NCBI GenBank assembly: GCA_031255975.1
Contig: JAIRRM010000052.1
Coordinates: 1-9,833 of the forward strand
DNA from: Propionibacteriaceae bacterium
GTDB lineage: Bacteria > Actinomycetota > Actinomycetes > Propionibacteriales > Propionibacteriaceae
DNA: 9,833 nt
Direction of reading: 5' to 3'
Positions 1-5,269 of the stretch are shown piece after piece. The notes under the pieces are model-generated. The model was given only the letters and a program-made list of their open reading frames with translations, had not been told where the DNA came from and ran no database searches. Made by a program: the position numbers and the translations under genes. Positions within the stretch are counted from its first letter, which is position 1. Each line of letters begins with the position of its first letter.

Positions 1-575
1 CGCAGCCAGAGCCAGTAATCCTCGAAGTAGAGCATGTGTTGGTAGTTTCCGGCGGCCGATACAGCGGATTTGCGGTACATCACGCTCTGGTGGTTGAACG
101 GGTTGCGCCACTTCGCATAGCGCGCGATCTGTGACGGCGTCTCCGGCACGTCGCGCACTGCGGCCTTGCGTCCGTCGCTGTAAACCTCCTGGATGAGCCC
201 GCCGATTGCGGCCAACTCTGGCTCCGCCGCGAAACGCGCCAACTGCTGCTCGCAACGCTCAGGTAGCGCTACGTCGTCGGTGTCCATGTGGGCGATGAAC
301 TCGTGGGCGCAGTGGGCGATACCCGCGGCCTTCGCCAACCCGGTGCCGACGTTGCGTGGCAACTGAACCAACTCCATGAGCGCGGGATGCTCCTGGGTGA
401 GTTCGGTGGCGCACGTCTCAAGTTCGACGCTGACCGGGCCGTCCAGCACCAGCACGATCTGGGACGGCGGCACGCTCTGGCGCAGCATCGACGTCACGGT
501 CGCCTGGAGCTGTTCCGGGGTGGTCTTGATGTAGGCGGACATCAACACGGAATAGGCGGGGTCTGCTATTCCCAT
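1..575 (-). CDS. Family 2 glycosyltransferase (AmsE/WcaA-like), C-terminal part missing
   Basis: Translation from the ATG at 575 gives about 191 residues before the window edge, so the C-terminus is cut off. The start reads MGIADPAYSVLMSAYIKTTP, the usual beginning of GT-A family 2 transferases of the AmsE type. It continues with a first-strand-to-helix segment (TSMLRQSVPPSQIVLVLDGP, about residues 28-47) and the metal/nucleotide-sugar motif DTDD at residues 98-101, followed by LPERCEQQ. Later residues (WRNPFNHQSVMYRKSAV, then FEDYWLWLR at the edge) match the acceptor-side ED motif region of the family. It should transfer a sugar from a nucleotide-sugar donor during surface polysaccharide assembly on the cytoplasmic side of the membrane; donor and acceptor cannot be read from sequence. 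A strong AGGAGG lies four bases before the ATG. It is downstream of, and parallel to, another glycosyltransferase gene, separated by 199 bases. Confidence 0.9.
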   Translation of the reverse strand, partial: MGIADPAYSVLMSAYIKTTPEQLQATVTSMLRQSVPPSQIVLVLDGPVSVELETCATELTQEHPALMELVQLPRNVGTGLAKAAGIAHCAHEFIAHMDTDDVALPERCEQQLARFAAEPELAAIGGLIQEVYSDGRKAAVRDVPETPSQIARYAKWRNPFNHQSVMYRKSAVSAAGNYQHMLYFEDYWLWL

Positions 576-599
576 GCCACCTCCTGTTTCTAAATGCCT

Positions 600-605
600 A
601 GACTA
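600..605 (-). promoter_or_regulatory. Candidate -10 box for the left glycosyltransferase
   Basis: The minus strand reads TAGTCT here, 24 bases before the ATG at 575 and upstream of its AGGAGG. The 8-mer TAGTCTAG also occurs on the minus strand in the divergent spacer at 1873-1880. No convincing -35 hexamer was found at 16-18 bases, so this is a weak call. Confidence 0.25.
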
Positions 606-694
606 CGACATTGTTGCGGCTTTGAGACGGATGACCCATTGCTGTGTCAGCTGGTTCATCGCCGCATAACCTCGTACGCTGCTGCCGCTATCGG

Positions 695-733
695 TTGGCC
701 GTTTCCGGAGCCGGATGAAATGGTAAAGGCCAA
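695..733. repeat. Inverted repeat TTGGCC / GGCCAA in the spacer between the two glycosyltransferases
   Basis: TTGGCC (695-700) and GGCCAA (728-733) form a 6-base stem around a loop that itself holds TTTC/GAAA and CCGG/CCGG pairings. It lies 42 bases beyond the stop of the upstream glycosyltransferase and could form a structured 3' end. There is no T-run after it, so a terminator role is only a guess. The rest of the 576-774 spacer shows no recognisable gene. Confidence 0.25.
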
Positions 734-774
734 TGCCGGACAGCTTACGGTGTGATGGCCGGGCGGCCGAGGCG

Positions 775-1821
775 TCAGACAACCAGCAGATACGCGAGGT
801 TGCGCGCGAGCCCGGTTTTCCAGAAGCCTTCCCGCACCACGGTGGCGACGCGCCCCAGTTTGCTCAGCGCCGGAAGATTTACGTACGTAGCGAGCATCGC
901 GACGGTGTCGGCACTGAGGTCGGCACCGTAAATGCGTAGTAGTTCGGCGGCCTGCGGATACGTACGGCGCACCGCATGGTTGATTTCATCGAGGTTTAGT
1001 GCCAACCGGAACTTGTACGAGAAGGTACGCATGTCTTTTGCCCCGACCACATTGCCACCGTGCTGCCGATAGCTGATGGTGGCGGCGTACAGCGGTTCCA
1101 TGTGCCCAAAGGCGCAGGCCACTAACGGCAGCCACCAGTCGTGCATCACGGTATAGCGCGGCACCTCGGTGAGCAGGTTCGCCAGCGCTCGGTTGTACAT
1201 GATGGTGCAGCCGGTAGCGGTGTTTTGCACGATCTGGTCGCGCAGCGTAGTTCGCGCCCAATTGGCGTTCATCGCCTCGCGGAATGACGGGTTGATTACC
1301 TGTAACGTCTCGTCTACCACGCTGAGATCGGTGTGGGTGAGGCACGGTGAGTCGCTTCCGTACCGGGCTTCCATGTCGCGCATTTTGGCCAGTGTGACGG
1401 CGATCTTATCTGGGTGCCACACGTCGTCTTGGTCGCAGAGCATCAGGTAGTCGTCGCGTTCGCCCACCATCAGATCGAGGAAATTGCGCGCGGTCGCCGG
1501 CAACGGGGGAACGTCCCGCGCTTGTCCGGCGCGGCCCCTCCCGTCGCCGGTTTGGGGGTGGGCCTCGGCCTGGGTGTTGGGGGGCGCAGTCGTAAACCGC
1601 GACTCAGTTGGTGGAAGGGGGACGCGGTTGGGCTGATGCCGTCTGATGCTGATAGCCGGGTGCTCTTGGGCATAACGTCGCAACACCTCCCAGGTTCCGT
1701 CCGTCGAGGCGTCGTCCGAGATGATGATACGATCCGGCGATACGCTTTGAGCTAGCAGTGAATCCAACTGCTCGGTCACGAACCGAACCCCGTTGTGGGT
1801 ACACAGCAACACCGTAATCAC
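775..1821 (-). CDS. Family 2 glycosyltransferase (rhamnosyltransferase-like) with proline-rich insertion
   Basis: From the GTG at 1821 the protein is 348 residues and begins MITVLLCTHNG, the normal N-terminus of this family. Visible motifs are SDD (residues 35-37) in the nucleotide-binding part, CDQDDVW (129-135) with the metal-binding acidic pair, HDWW (227-230) and YRQHGGNVVG (251-260), all typical of O-antigen and capsule rhamnosyl/galactosyl transferases. It should add one sugar to a lipid-linked polysaccharide intermediate in the cytoplasm. Residues about 63-109 are an extra, Pro/Thr/Arg/Gly-rich stretch between the third strand and the ARNFLDLM helix, where relatives have only a short loop. 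A GTG at 1830, three codons upstream in frame, is the alternative start (351 residues), but it has no ribosome site. The 1821 start sits seven bases after a TACAGT box, which fits a leaderless message. The gene diverges from the epimerase gene and lies upstream of the left glycosyltransferase. Confidence 0.88.
   Translation of the reverse strand: MITVLLCTHNGVRFVTEQLDSLLAQSVSPDRIIISDDASTDGTWEVLRRYAQEHPAISIRRHQPNRVPLPPTESRFTTAPPNTQAEAHPQTGDGRGRAGQARDVPPLPATARNFLDLMVGERDDYLMLCDQDDVWHPDKIAVTLAKMRDMEARYGSDSPCLTHTDLSVVDETLQVINPSFREAMNANWARTTLRDQIVQNTATGCTIMYNRALANLLTEVPRYTVMHDWWLPLVACAFGHMEPLYAATISYRQHGGNVVGAKDMRTFSYKFRLALNLDEINHAVRRTYPQAAELLRIYGADLSADTVAMLATYVNLPALSKLGRVATVVREGFWKTGLARNLAYLLVV
1554..1584 (+). 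other. G-tract with four G-runs (possible quadruplex) inside the glycosyltransferase insertion
   Basis: The plus strand, which is the template strand of the overlapping gene, has G5, G3, G3 and G6 runs separated by loops of 1, 9 and 4 bases. The 9-base loop exceeds the usual limit of 7, so any quadruplex would be of the long-loop kind. The tract lies wholly within the insertion at 1495-1635. Confidence 0.4.
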
Positions 1822-1828
1822 GTACGTC

Positions 1829-1834
1829 ACTGTA
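1829..1834 (-). promoter_or_regulatory. Candidate leaderless -10 box (TACAGT) for the glycosyltransferase at 775-1821
   Basis: The minus strand reads TACAGT, then seven bases, then the GTG at 1821, so transcription would begin at or next to the start codon. There is no Shine-Dalgarno sequence before either candidate start, which supports a leaderless message. A TTGACC lies only 12 bases upstream, too close to be a normal -35. Confidence 0.4.
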
Positions 1835-1873
1835 CTGGCTGCGGGCGGTCAACGCCGCAAGAGTTGTTGCCGC

Positions 1874-1879
1874 TAGACT
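1874..1879 (+). promoter_or_regulatory. Candidate -10 box (TAGACT) for the epimerase gene
   Basis: TAGACT lies 23 bases before the GTG at 1903 and just upstream of the AGGAGG, implying a short leader of roughly 16 bases. The heptamer TAGACTA also reads TAGTCTA on the other strand, so this spot could serve either direction. No clear -35 was seen. Confidence 0.35.
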
Positions 1880-1902
1880 AACAGTTCGGCTAGGAGGCTT
1901 AG

Positions 1903-2859
1903 GTGAAGGTTCTGGTTGCTGGGGGCAGCGGCTTCGTGGGGTCGCGGCTGGTGCCGTTGCTCGTCGAGCGCGGCCATGAGGTGCGCGTCTACGATCTGGT
2001 GGTCAACCCCGAGTTGAGCGACATCACGGTGCGGGGTGACGTACGGGAGGTGGAGCCGTACCTCGCGGCGGCCCTCGACTGCGATGCCATAATCAATCTG
2101 GCGGCGGCGCACCGCGACAACGTACGGCCCGTCGAGCTGTATCACACTACCAACGTGGACGGCGCGCGCGTCACCACGGAGGTGGCGGAGCGCGTCGGCA
2201 TCCAGCGCATTGTGTTCACATCCAGCGTGTCGGTGTACGGGCTGAACAAGCCGCCGTCGCGTGAAAGTGACCCCACCGCTCCGTTCAACGCCTATTCCAA
2301 AAGCAAACTGGCCGCCGAGCAGGTGTATCGCGCCTGGTACGACGCCGCGGCGGGCCGTACGCTACAGATCGTGCGACCATCGGTGATCTTCGGTGAGCGC
2401 AACCGTGGCAACGTCTACACACTGGCGAAGCAGATCAAGTCCGGGCGGTTCCTCACCGTCGGTGACGGCAAGAACCGCAAATCAATGGCGTACGTCGGCA
2501 ATGTGGTTGAGTTTCTGGCGTCGCTGCTGGAGGACGGCAACGGCTACCGGTTGCTGAACTACGCCGATAAGCCGGACATGAGCACGAACGAACTGGTAGC
2601 CACAATTCGGGGCGCGTTGGGTCGTGACCCGAAAATGACCCTCCGGTTGCCGTTATGGCTGGGGATATTGGGCGGACGGTGCTTCGACCTGCTGGCTAAA
2701 CTGCTCCGCCGCGAACTACCCATCTCGTCCATTCGCATCGAGAAGTTTGCCGCCGAGACGGTGGTGGACACCACGGCACTGGAGGCCACCGGTTTCGCAC
2801 GTACTTTCACCCTCGCCGAGGGGTTACGTCGTACTGTCGCCGCCGAGTTCCCGGCGTAG
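1903..2859 (+). CDS. NAD-dependent nucleotide-sugar epimerase/reductase (extended SDR)
   Basis: This 318-residue protein has the length and plan of an extended short-chain dehydrogenase/reductase acting on nucleotide sugars. The Rossmann NAD(P) motif GGSGFVG is at residues 7-13. The strand ending in TSSVSVYG (106-113) supplies the active-site Ser/Thr, and Y131-SKS-K135 is the catalytic YxxxK. The segment GERNRGNVYTL (about 164-174) followed by NRKSMAYVGNVVEFL (191-205) resembles enzymes of polysaccharide loci that epimerise or reduce UDP-4-keto or UDP-N-acetyl sugars, such as the WbpV-like group. The exact substrate is not decided by sequence. It is cytoplasmic and probably makes the activated sugar used by the neighbouring transferases. 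The GTG start follows AGGAGG (1892-1897) with five bases of spacing. It diverges from the glycosyltransferase at 775-1821. Confidence 0.9.
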   Translation: MKVLVAGGSGFVGSRLVPLLVERGHEVRVYDLVVNPELSDITVRGDVREVEPYLAAALDCDAIINLAAAHRDNVRPVELYHTTNVDGARVTTEVAERVGIQRIVFTSSVSVYGLNKPPSRESDPTAPFNAYSKSKLAAEQVYRAWYDAAAGRTLQIVRPSVIFGERNRGNVYTLAKQIKSGRFLTVGDGKNRKSMAYVGNVVEFLASLLEDGNGYRLLNYADKPDMSTNELVATIRGALGRDPKMTLRLPLWLGILGGRCFDLLAKLLRRELPISSIRIEKFAAETVVDTTALEATGFARTFTLAEGLRRTVAAEFPA

Positions 2860-2891
2860 CGTGGTGTCGCCAGCTAATTGGCTCGGACTAT

Positions 2892-2908
2892 GGGGATGTT
2901 GTATCCCC
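2892..2908. terminator. Short hairpin between the epimerase and ridA-like genes
   Basis: GGGGAT and ATCCCC pair as a perfect 6-base stem with a 5-base loop, 33 bases after the epimerase stop. It has no T-run and lies just upstream of the next gene's -10 box, so it could be a weak terminator or part of that promoter region. Confidence 0.25.
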
Positions 2909-2915
2909 GCGCCCA

Positions 2916-2921
2916 TAGACT
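2916..2921 (+). promoter_or_regulatory. Leaderless promoter -10 box (TAGACT) of the ridA-like gene
   Basis: TAGACT is followed by seven bases and then the ATG at 2929, placing the expected first transcribed base on the start codon. There is no ribosome site in front of this ATG. The same layout recurs before nth and the PSP1 gene. Confidence 0.5.
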
Positions 2922-2928
2922 TGGCGAC

Positions 2929-3387
2929 ATGAGCATCGCTGACAAGCTGGCCCGCCTCGGTATCGAACTTCCCGAGGTGACAGCGCCGTTGGGGGCGTAT
3001 ACGGCGGCGCGCGTGGCAGCCGGGCTGGTGTACACCTCCGGGCAGTTGCCACTGCTGAACGGCGCGCTGTCGGCCACCGGCAAGGTGGGTGCCGCGGTGG
3101 ATCTGGAAACCGCGCAGGTCGCCGCTCGGGTCTGCGCCCTGAACGCGCTGGCAGCGGCCGCCGCCGCAGTCGATGGTGTGGACAAGCTGACCGGCGTGGT
3201 GAAGGTGACGGTGTTTGTGGCCGCGACTCCCGCATTTACCGAACATCCCGCCGTGGCGAACGGCGCGTCCGAACTGTTCATTCAGGTCTTCGGCGAGTCC
3301 GGAAGGCATGTCCGTGCGGCGGTGGGCGTGGCGTCACTGCCGAAAGACGCCCCGGTCGAGGTAGAGGTGGTGTTCGCGCTCGACTGA
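2929..3387 (+). CDS. RidA family protein (YjgF/YER057c/UK114 type)
   Basis: The 152-residue product belongs to the longer RidA-like branch that starts with a helix (MSIADKLARLGIELPEV). Family marks in order are TSGQLP, the TGKVG turn, a repeated Ala-rich helix with ALNALAAAAA, the VVKVTVFVA strand, HPAVANGASELF, and GRHVRAAVGVASLP with the conserved arginine and the final PVEVEVVFALD strand. RidA enzymes form trimers and hydrolyse reactive enamine/imine intermediates released by PLP enzymes. Whether this branch has that activity is not known from sequence. An ATG 17 codons upstream (2878) is in frame, but the start at 2929 fits the family N-terminus and sits seven bases after a TAGACT box, so it was preferred. 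It appears to be a single-gene transcript ending at the hairpin at 3407-3436. Confidence 0.9.
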   Translation: MSIADKLARLGIELPEVTAPLGAYTAARVAAGLVYTSGQLPLLNGALSATGKVGAAVDLETAQVAARVCALNALAAAAAAVDGVDKLTGVVKVTVFVAATPAFTEHPAVANGASELFIQVFGESGRHVRAAVGVASLPKDAPVEVEVVFALD

Positions 3388-3406
3388 TAGGCGGCGTGGA
3401 TTCTGC

Positions 3407-3436
3407 CGAACCGTGCCGGTCTCGGGCAACGGTTCG
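3407..3436 (+). terminator. Terminator-like hairpin after the ridA-like gene
   Basis: CGAACCGT (3407-3414) pairs with ACGGTTCG (3429-3436); a single bulged A and a further GCC/GGC extend the stem to about 11 pairs around a 7-base loop. It begins 20 bases after the stop codon and is followed by TGTTCT, a poor T-tract. Position and stem strength favour a terminator. Confidence 0.5.
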
Positions 3437-3568
3437 TGTTCTCCTGCTGGGCTGTCGTTGCGGTGTGTCGTCGCCATGGTGCCTTTTGTTTGGGATTATC
3501 GCGGCCAACGTCGGCTACGGCCACGATGGACGCGACAACGTCTTGGTGGGGCGTAAGCGGCGTGGTTT

Positions 3569-3591
3569 GGCAAACTCCACCCACGTTTGCC
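3569..3591. promoter_or_regulatory. Perfect inverted repeat GGCAAAC-N9-GTTTGCC, possible operator
   Basis: Seven-base half-sites are separated by nine bases, with centres 16 bases apart, in the spacer before nth and about 50 bases upstream of its -10 box. The symmetry and position suit a dimeric regulator site, though a hairpin is also possible. The remainder of the 3388-3653 spacer has no convincing gene. Confidence 0.35.
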
Positions 3592-3641
3592 GGGCACCAG
3601 CAGCGTGCCGAGACGCGACGGCGACGGCACGACTCGGGCCA

Positions 3642-3647
3642 TAGAAT
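3642..3647 (+). promoter_or_regulatory. Leaderless promoter -10 box (TAGAAT) of nth
   Basis: TAGAAT is followed by six bases and then the ATG at 3654, so the message would start at the initiation codon. No ribosome site is present. A matching -35 was not found. Confidence 0.5.
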
Positions 3648-3653
3648 CGTCTC

Positions 3654-4343
3654 ATGGCGGGTACGATCACGAAGGCGAAGCGGGAGCGCGCCTGGCGGAT
3701 GTACCAGATTCTGCTGGAGACATACCCGGAAGCCAACTGCGAACTCGACTACGGCGGTGCCTTCCAGCTATTGATCGCCACCGTGCTGAGCGCGCAATCT
3801 ACCGACAAGGGCGTGAATCTGGTCACGCCTCGGTTGTTCGCGCGTTACCCGGATGCGGCCACGCTGGCGCTCGCCGATCCAGAGGATGTTGAAACCATCA
3901 TTAAATCCACCGGGTTCTTTCGCCAGAAGACGAAATCGGCCATCGGGATCGCGCAAGCGCTACTGGAGCGACACGGCGGAGAGGTGCCGCGTAGCGTCGC
4001 CGAACTCACCAAACTGCCCGGCGTAGGACGTAAAACCGCGAACGTGGTGCTGGGGCACGCCTTTGGCATCCCCGGCATCACCACCGACACCCATGTGCTG
4101 CGACTCTCCGGGCGGTTGGGATGGAGTGAGGAGACCGACCCGCTCAAGGTGGAGGCCGATCTGAACGCGCTGTTCCCGGAGGAGACTTGGACGAAGGTGT
4201 CAGACGTGACCATCTGGCACGGTCGGCGTTGCTGCTTCGCGCGCCGCGCCGCCTGCGGGGTGTGTCCGGCGGCGGAGTTGTGCCCCAGTTATGGGGTGGG
4301 CGAGACCGATCCGGCGCGCGCCCAGAAGCTGGTGAAGGCGTGA
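3654..4343 (+). CDS. nth: Endonuclease III, DNA glycosylase/AP lyase
   Basis: This 229-residue protein has every hallmark of endonuclease III, the base-excision-repair enzyme that removes oxidised pyrimidines and cleaves at abasic sites. The helix-hairpin-helix LPGVGRKTA is at residues 121-129 with catalytic Lys127. The catalytic aspartate is Asp145 in TDTHV. The four iron-sulfur cysteines are C194-X6-C201-X2-C204-X5-C210, the canonical spacing for the [4Fe-4S] cluster. The N-terminal substrate-pocket segment LLIATVLSAQSTDKGVN (39-55) is also standard. The ATG at 3654 is favoured because a TAGAAT box lies six bases before it. The stop overlaps the GTG start of the Nudix gene by four bases, indicating a two-gene operon and translational coupling. 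Confidence 0.97.
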   Translation: MAGTITKAKRERAWRMYQILLETYPEANCELDYGGAFQLLIATVLSAQSTDKGVNLVTPRLFARYPDAATLALADPEDVETIIKSTGFFRQKTKSAIGIAQALLERHGGEVPRSVAELTKLPGVGRKTANVVLGHAFGIPGITTDTHVLRLSGRLGWSEETDPLKVEADLNALFPEETWTKVSDVTIWHGRRCCFARRAACGVCPAAELCPSYGVGETDPARAQKLVKA

Positions 4344-5176
4344 GTGTCGCCGCCGCAGGCGAGGGTGCCGCGAATAAGACCGCGAGCGTTCCGTCCGTTT
4401 TGAGCGTTTTAGCCGACTATCTGGAGCAACCTACCGACGCTGATAAGCCTGGCACCGTCCACGGTGTCGAACGAGCCGACGGTGGCTCCCTCGGGGTTGG
4501 TGGCGCTGAAACGAATACGAGCAGCGGCGTCGTGGCGAGTGGCGACGCGACGCACCAGGACGCGCCGGGAAGGCACCCCCAGCAGCGCCATGTTTCCGCT
4601 CTTGCGGCAGCAGACGGCGTACGTCCACGGCATTGGGCGGCGGTGTGCGCGCTTTTTTCCGACCAACCCGACCCCGACATCATGTTCACCGCTCGCGCCG
4701 CCGAGCTACGTAAACACCCCGGTCAGATCTCGTTTCCCGGTGGTTCCCGAGACCCTGAAGACAACGGCCCAGTTGGCACCGCGCTGCGCGAGACGTTCGA
4801 GGAGGTGGGATTGAGCGCCGCCAGCGTACATGTGCTGGGGCGGCTGCCCGCCGCCGAAGTGGTCGTCTCCCGGTTCGAGGTGGTGCCGGTGGTCGCCTGG
4901 TGGTCTGGTGCCGATCCGCTCGACGTAAACGAAACCGAAGTGGCCGCCGTCTACCGCTGGCCTGTCTCGTTGCTCGCCGACCCGGCGTACCGGGTCACCG
5001 CGCTACACCCCAGCGGCTTCACCGGCCCAGCCTGGATGATCGGTGACGAGTTCCTCTGGGGTTTCACCGCCCGCATCGTAGCGCAACTGCTACAGTTGGG
5101 CGGCTGGGAGCGCCCCTGGGACGAAGCCCATCAGGTGCCGGTGCCCGCGGCGTTCATGCGAGACCGGCTACGCTGA
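4340..5176 (+). CDS. Nudix hydrolase, CoA-pyrophosphatase-like, with long linker
   Basis: Starting from the GTG that overlaps the nth stop (GTGA), the protein is 278 residues. The CoA-type signature upstream of the Nudix box, LRKHPGQISFPGG, spans residues 123-135. The box follows as SRDPEDN...ALRETFEEVGL, with the metal-binding RETFEE at 150-155. This subfamily hydrolyses CoA and its derivatives to phosphopantetheine and 3',5'-ADP; that activity is inferred, not shown. The N-terminal part (PSVLSVLADYLEQPTDADKP, about 18-37) resembles relatives, but residues about 39-97 are a Gly/Ala/Ser/Asp-rich stretch longer than usual, joining to the first domain strand WAAVCALF. The minus strand of that stretch is also open (4409-4666). 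An in-frame ATG at 4187 lies deep inside nth and was not used. An nth-Nudix pair is a familiar arrangement in Actinomycetota. Confidence 0.9.
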   Translation: MSVAAAGEGAANKTASVPSVLSVLADYLEQPTDADKPGTVHGVERADGGSLGVGGAETNTSSGVVASGDATHQDAPGRHPQQRHVSALAAADGVRPRHWAAVCALFSDQPDPDIMFTARAAELRKHPGQISFPGGSRDPEDNGPVGTALRETFEEVGLSAASVHVLGRLPAAEVVVSRFEVVPVVAWWSGADPLDVNETEVAAVYRWPVSLLADPAYRVTALHPSGFTGPAWMIGDEFLWGFTARIVAQLLQLGGWERPWDEAHQVPVPAAFMRDRLR

Positions 5177-5205
5177 CACGAAACCAGTTGGGGTGAGCCC
5201 GGCAA

Positions 5206-5225
5206 ACCACCATCGGTTGGGTGGT
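5206..5225. terminator. Hairpin between convergent Nudix and hydrolase genes
   Basis: ACCACC (5206-5211) and GGTGGT (5220-5225) form a 6-base stem with an 8-base loop, 30 bases after the Nudix stop and 45 bases after the hydrolase stop on the other strand. A smaller GCCG/CGGC hairpin follows at 5240-5250. No T-run is present, so bidirectional termination is inferred mainly from position. Confidence 0.35.
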
Positions 5226-5269
5226 CGTACGACTCCCCGGCCGATACGGCTCGACCCGACCTGACCCGG

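Noticed and set aside
1414..1755. A 113-codon plus-strand frame across the glycosyltransferase insertion.
   Set aside because: It reads through conserved antisense motif regions and includes a Gly/Leu/Val repeat that simply mirrors the G-tract.
2878..2928. A 17-residue N-terminal extension of the RidA-like protein.
   Set aside because: The bases hold a hairpin and a TAGACT box, and relatives begin at the MSIADKLARLG segment.
3282..3584. A 100-codon minus-strand frame overlapping the end of the ridA-like gene.
   Set aside because: Half of it is antisense to conserved RidA sequence and the peptide has no recognisable fold.
3396..3644. Possible small plus-strand genes in the spacer between the ridA-like gene and nth.
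   Set aside because: Overlapping frames here lack ribosome sites and family features, and one runs into the nth promoter. Hairpin, inverted repeat and -10 box explain the spacer better.
5177..5269. A tRNA gene in the convergent spacer, since tRNA genes can lie near this hydrolase.
   Set aside because: Only 93 bases are available and no acceptor stem, T-loop or anticodon arm could be recognised.
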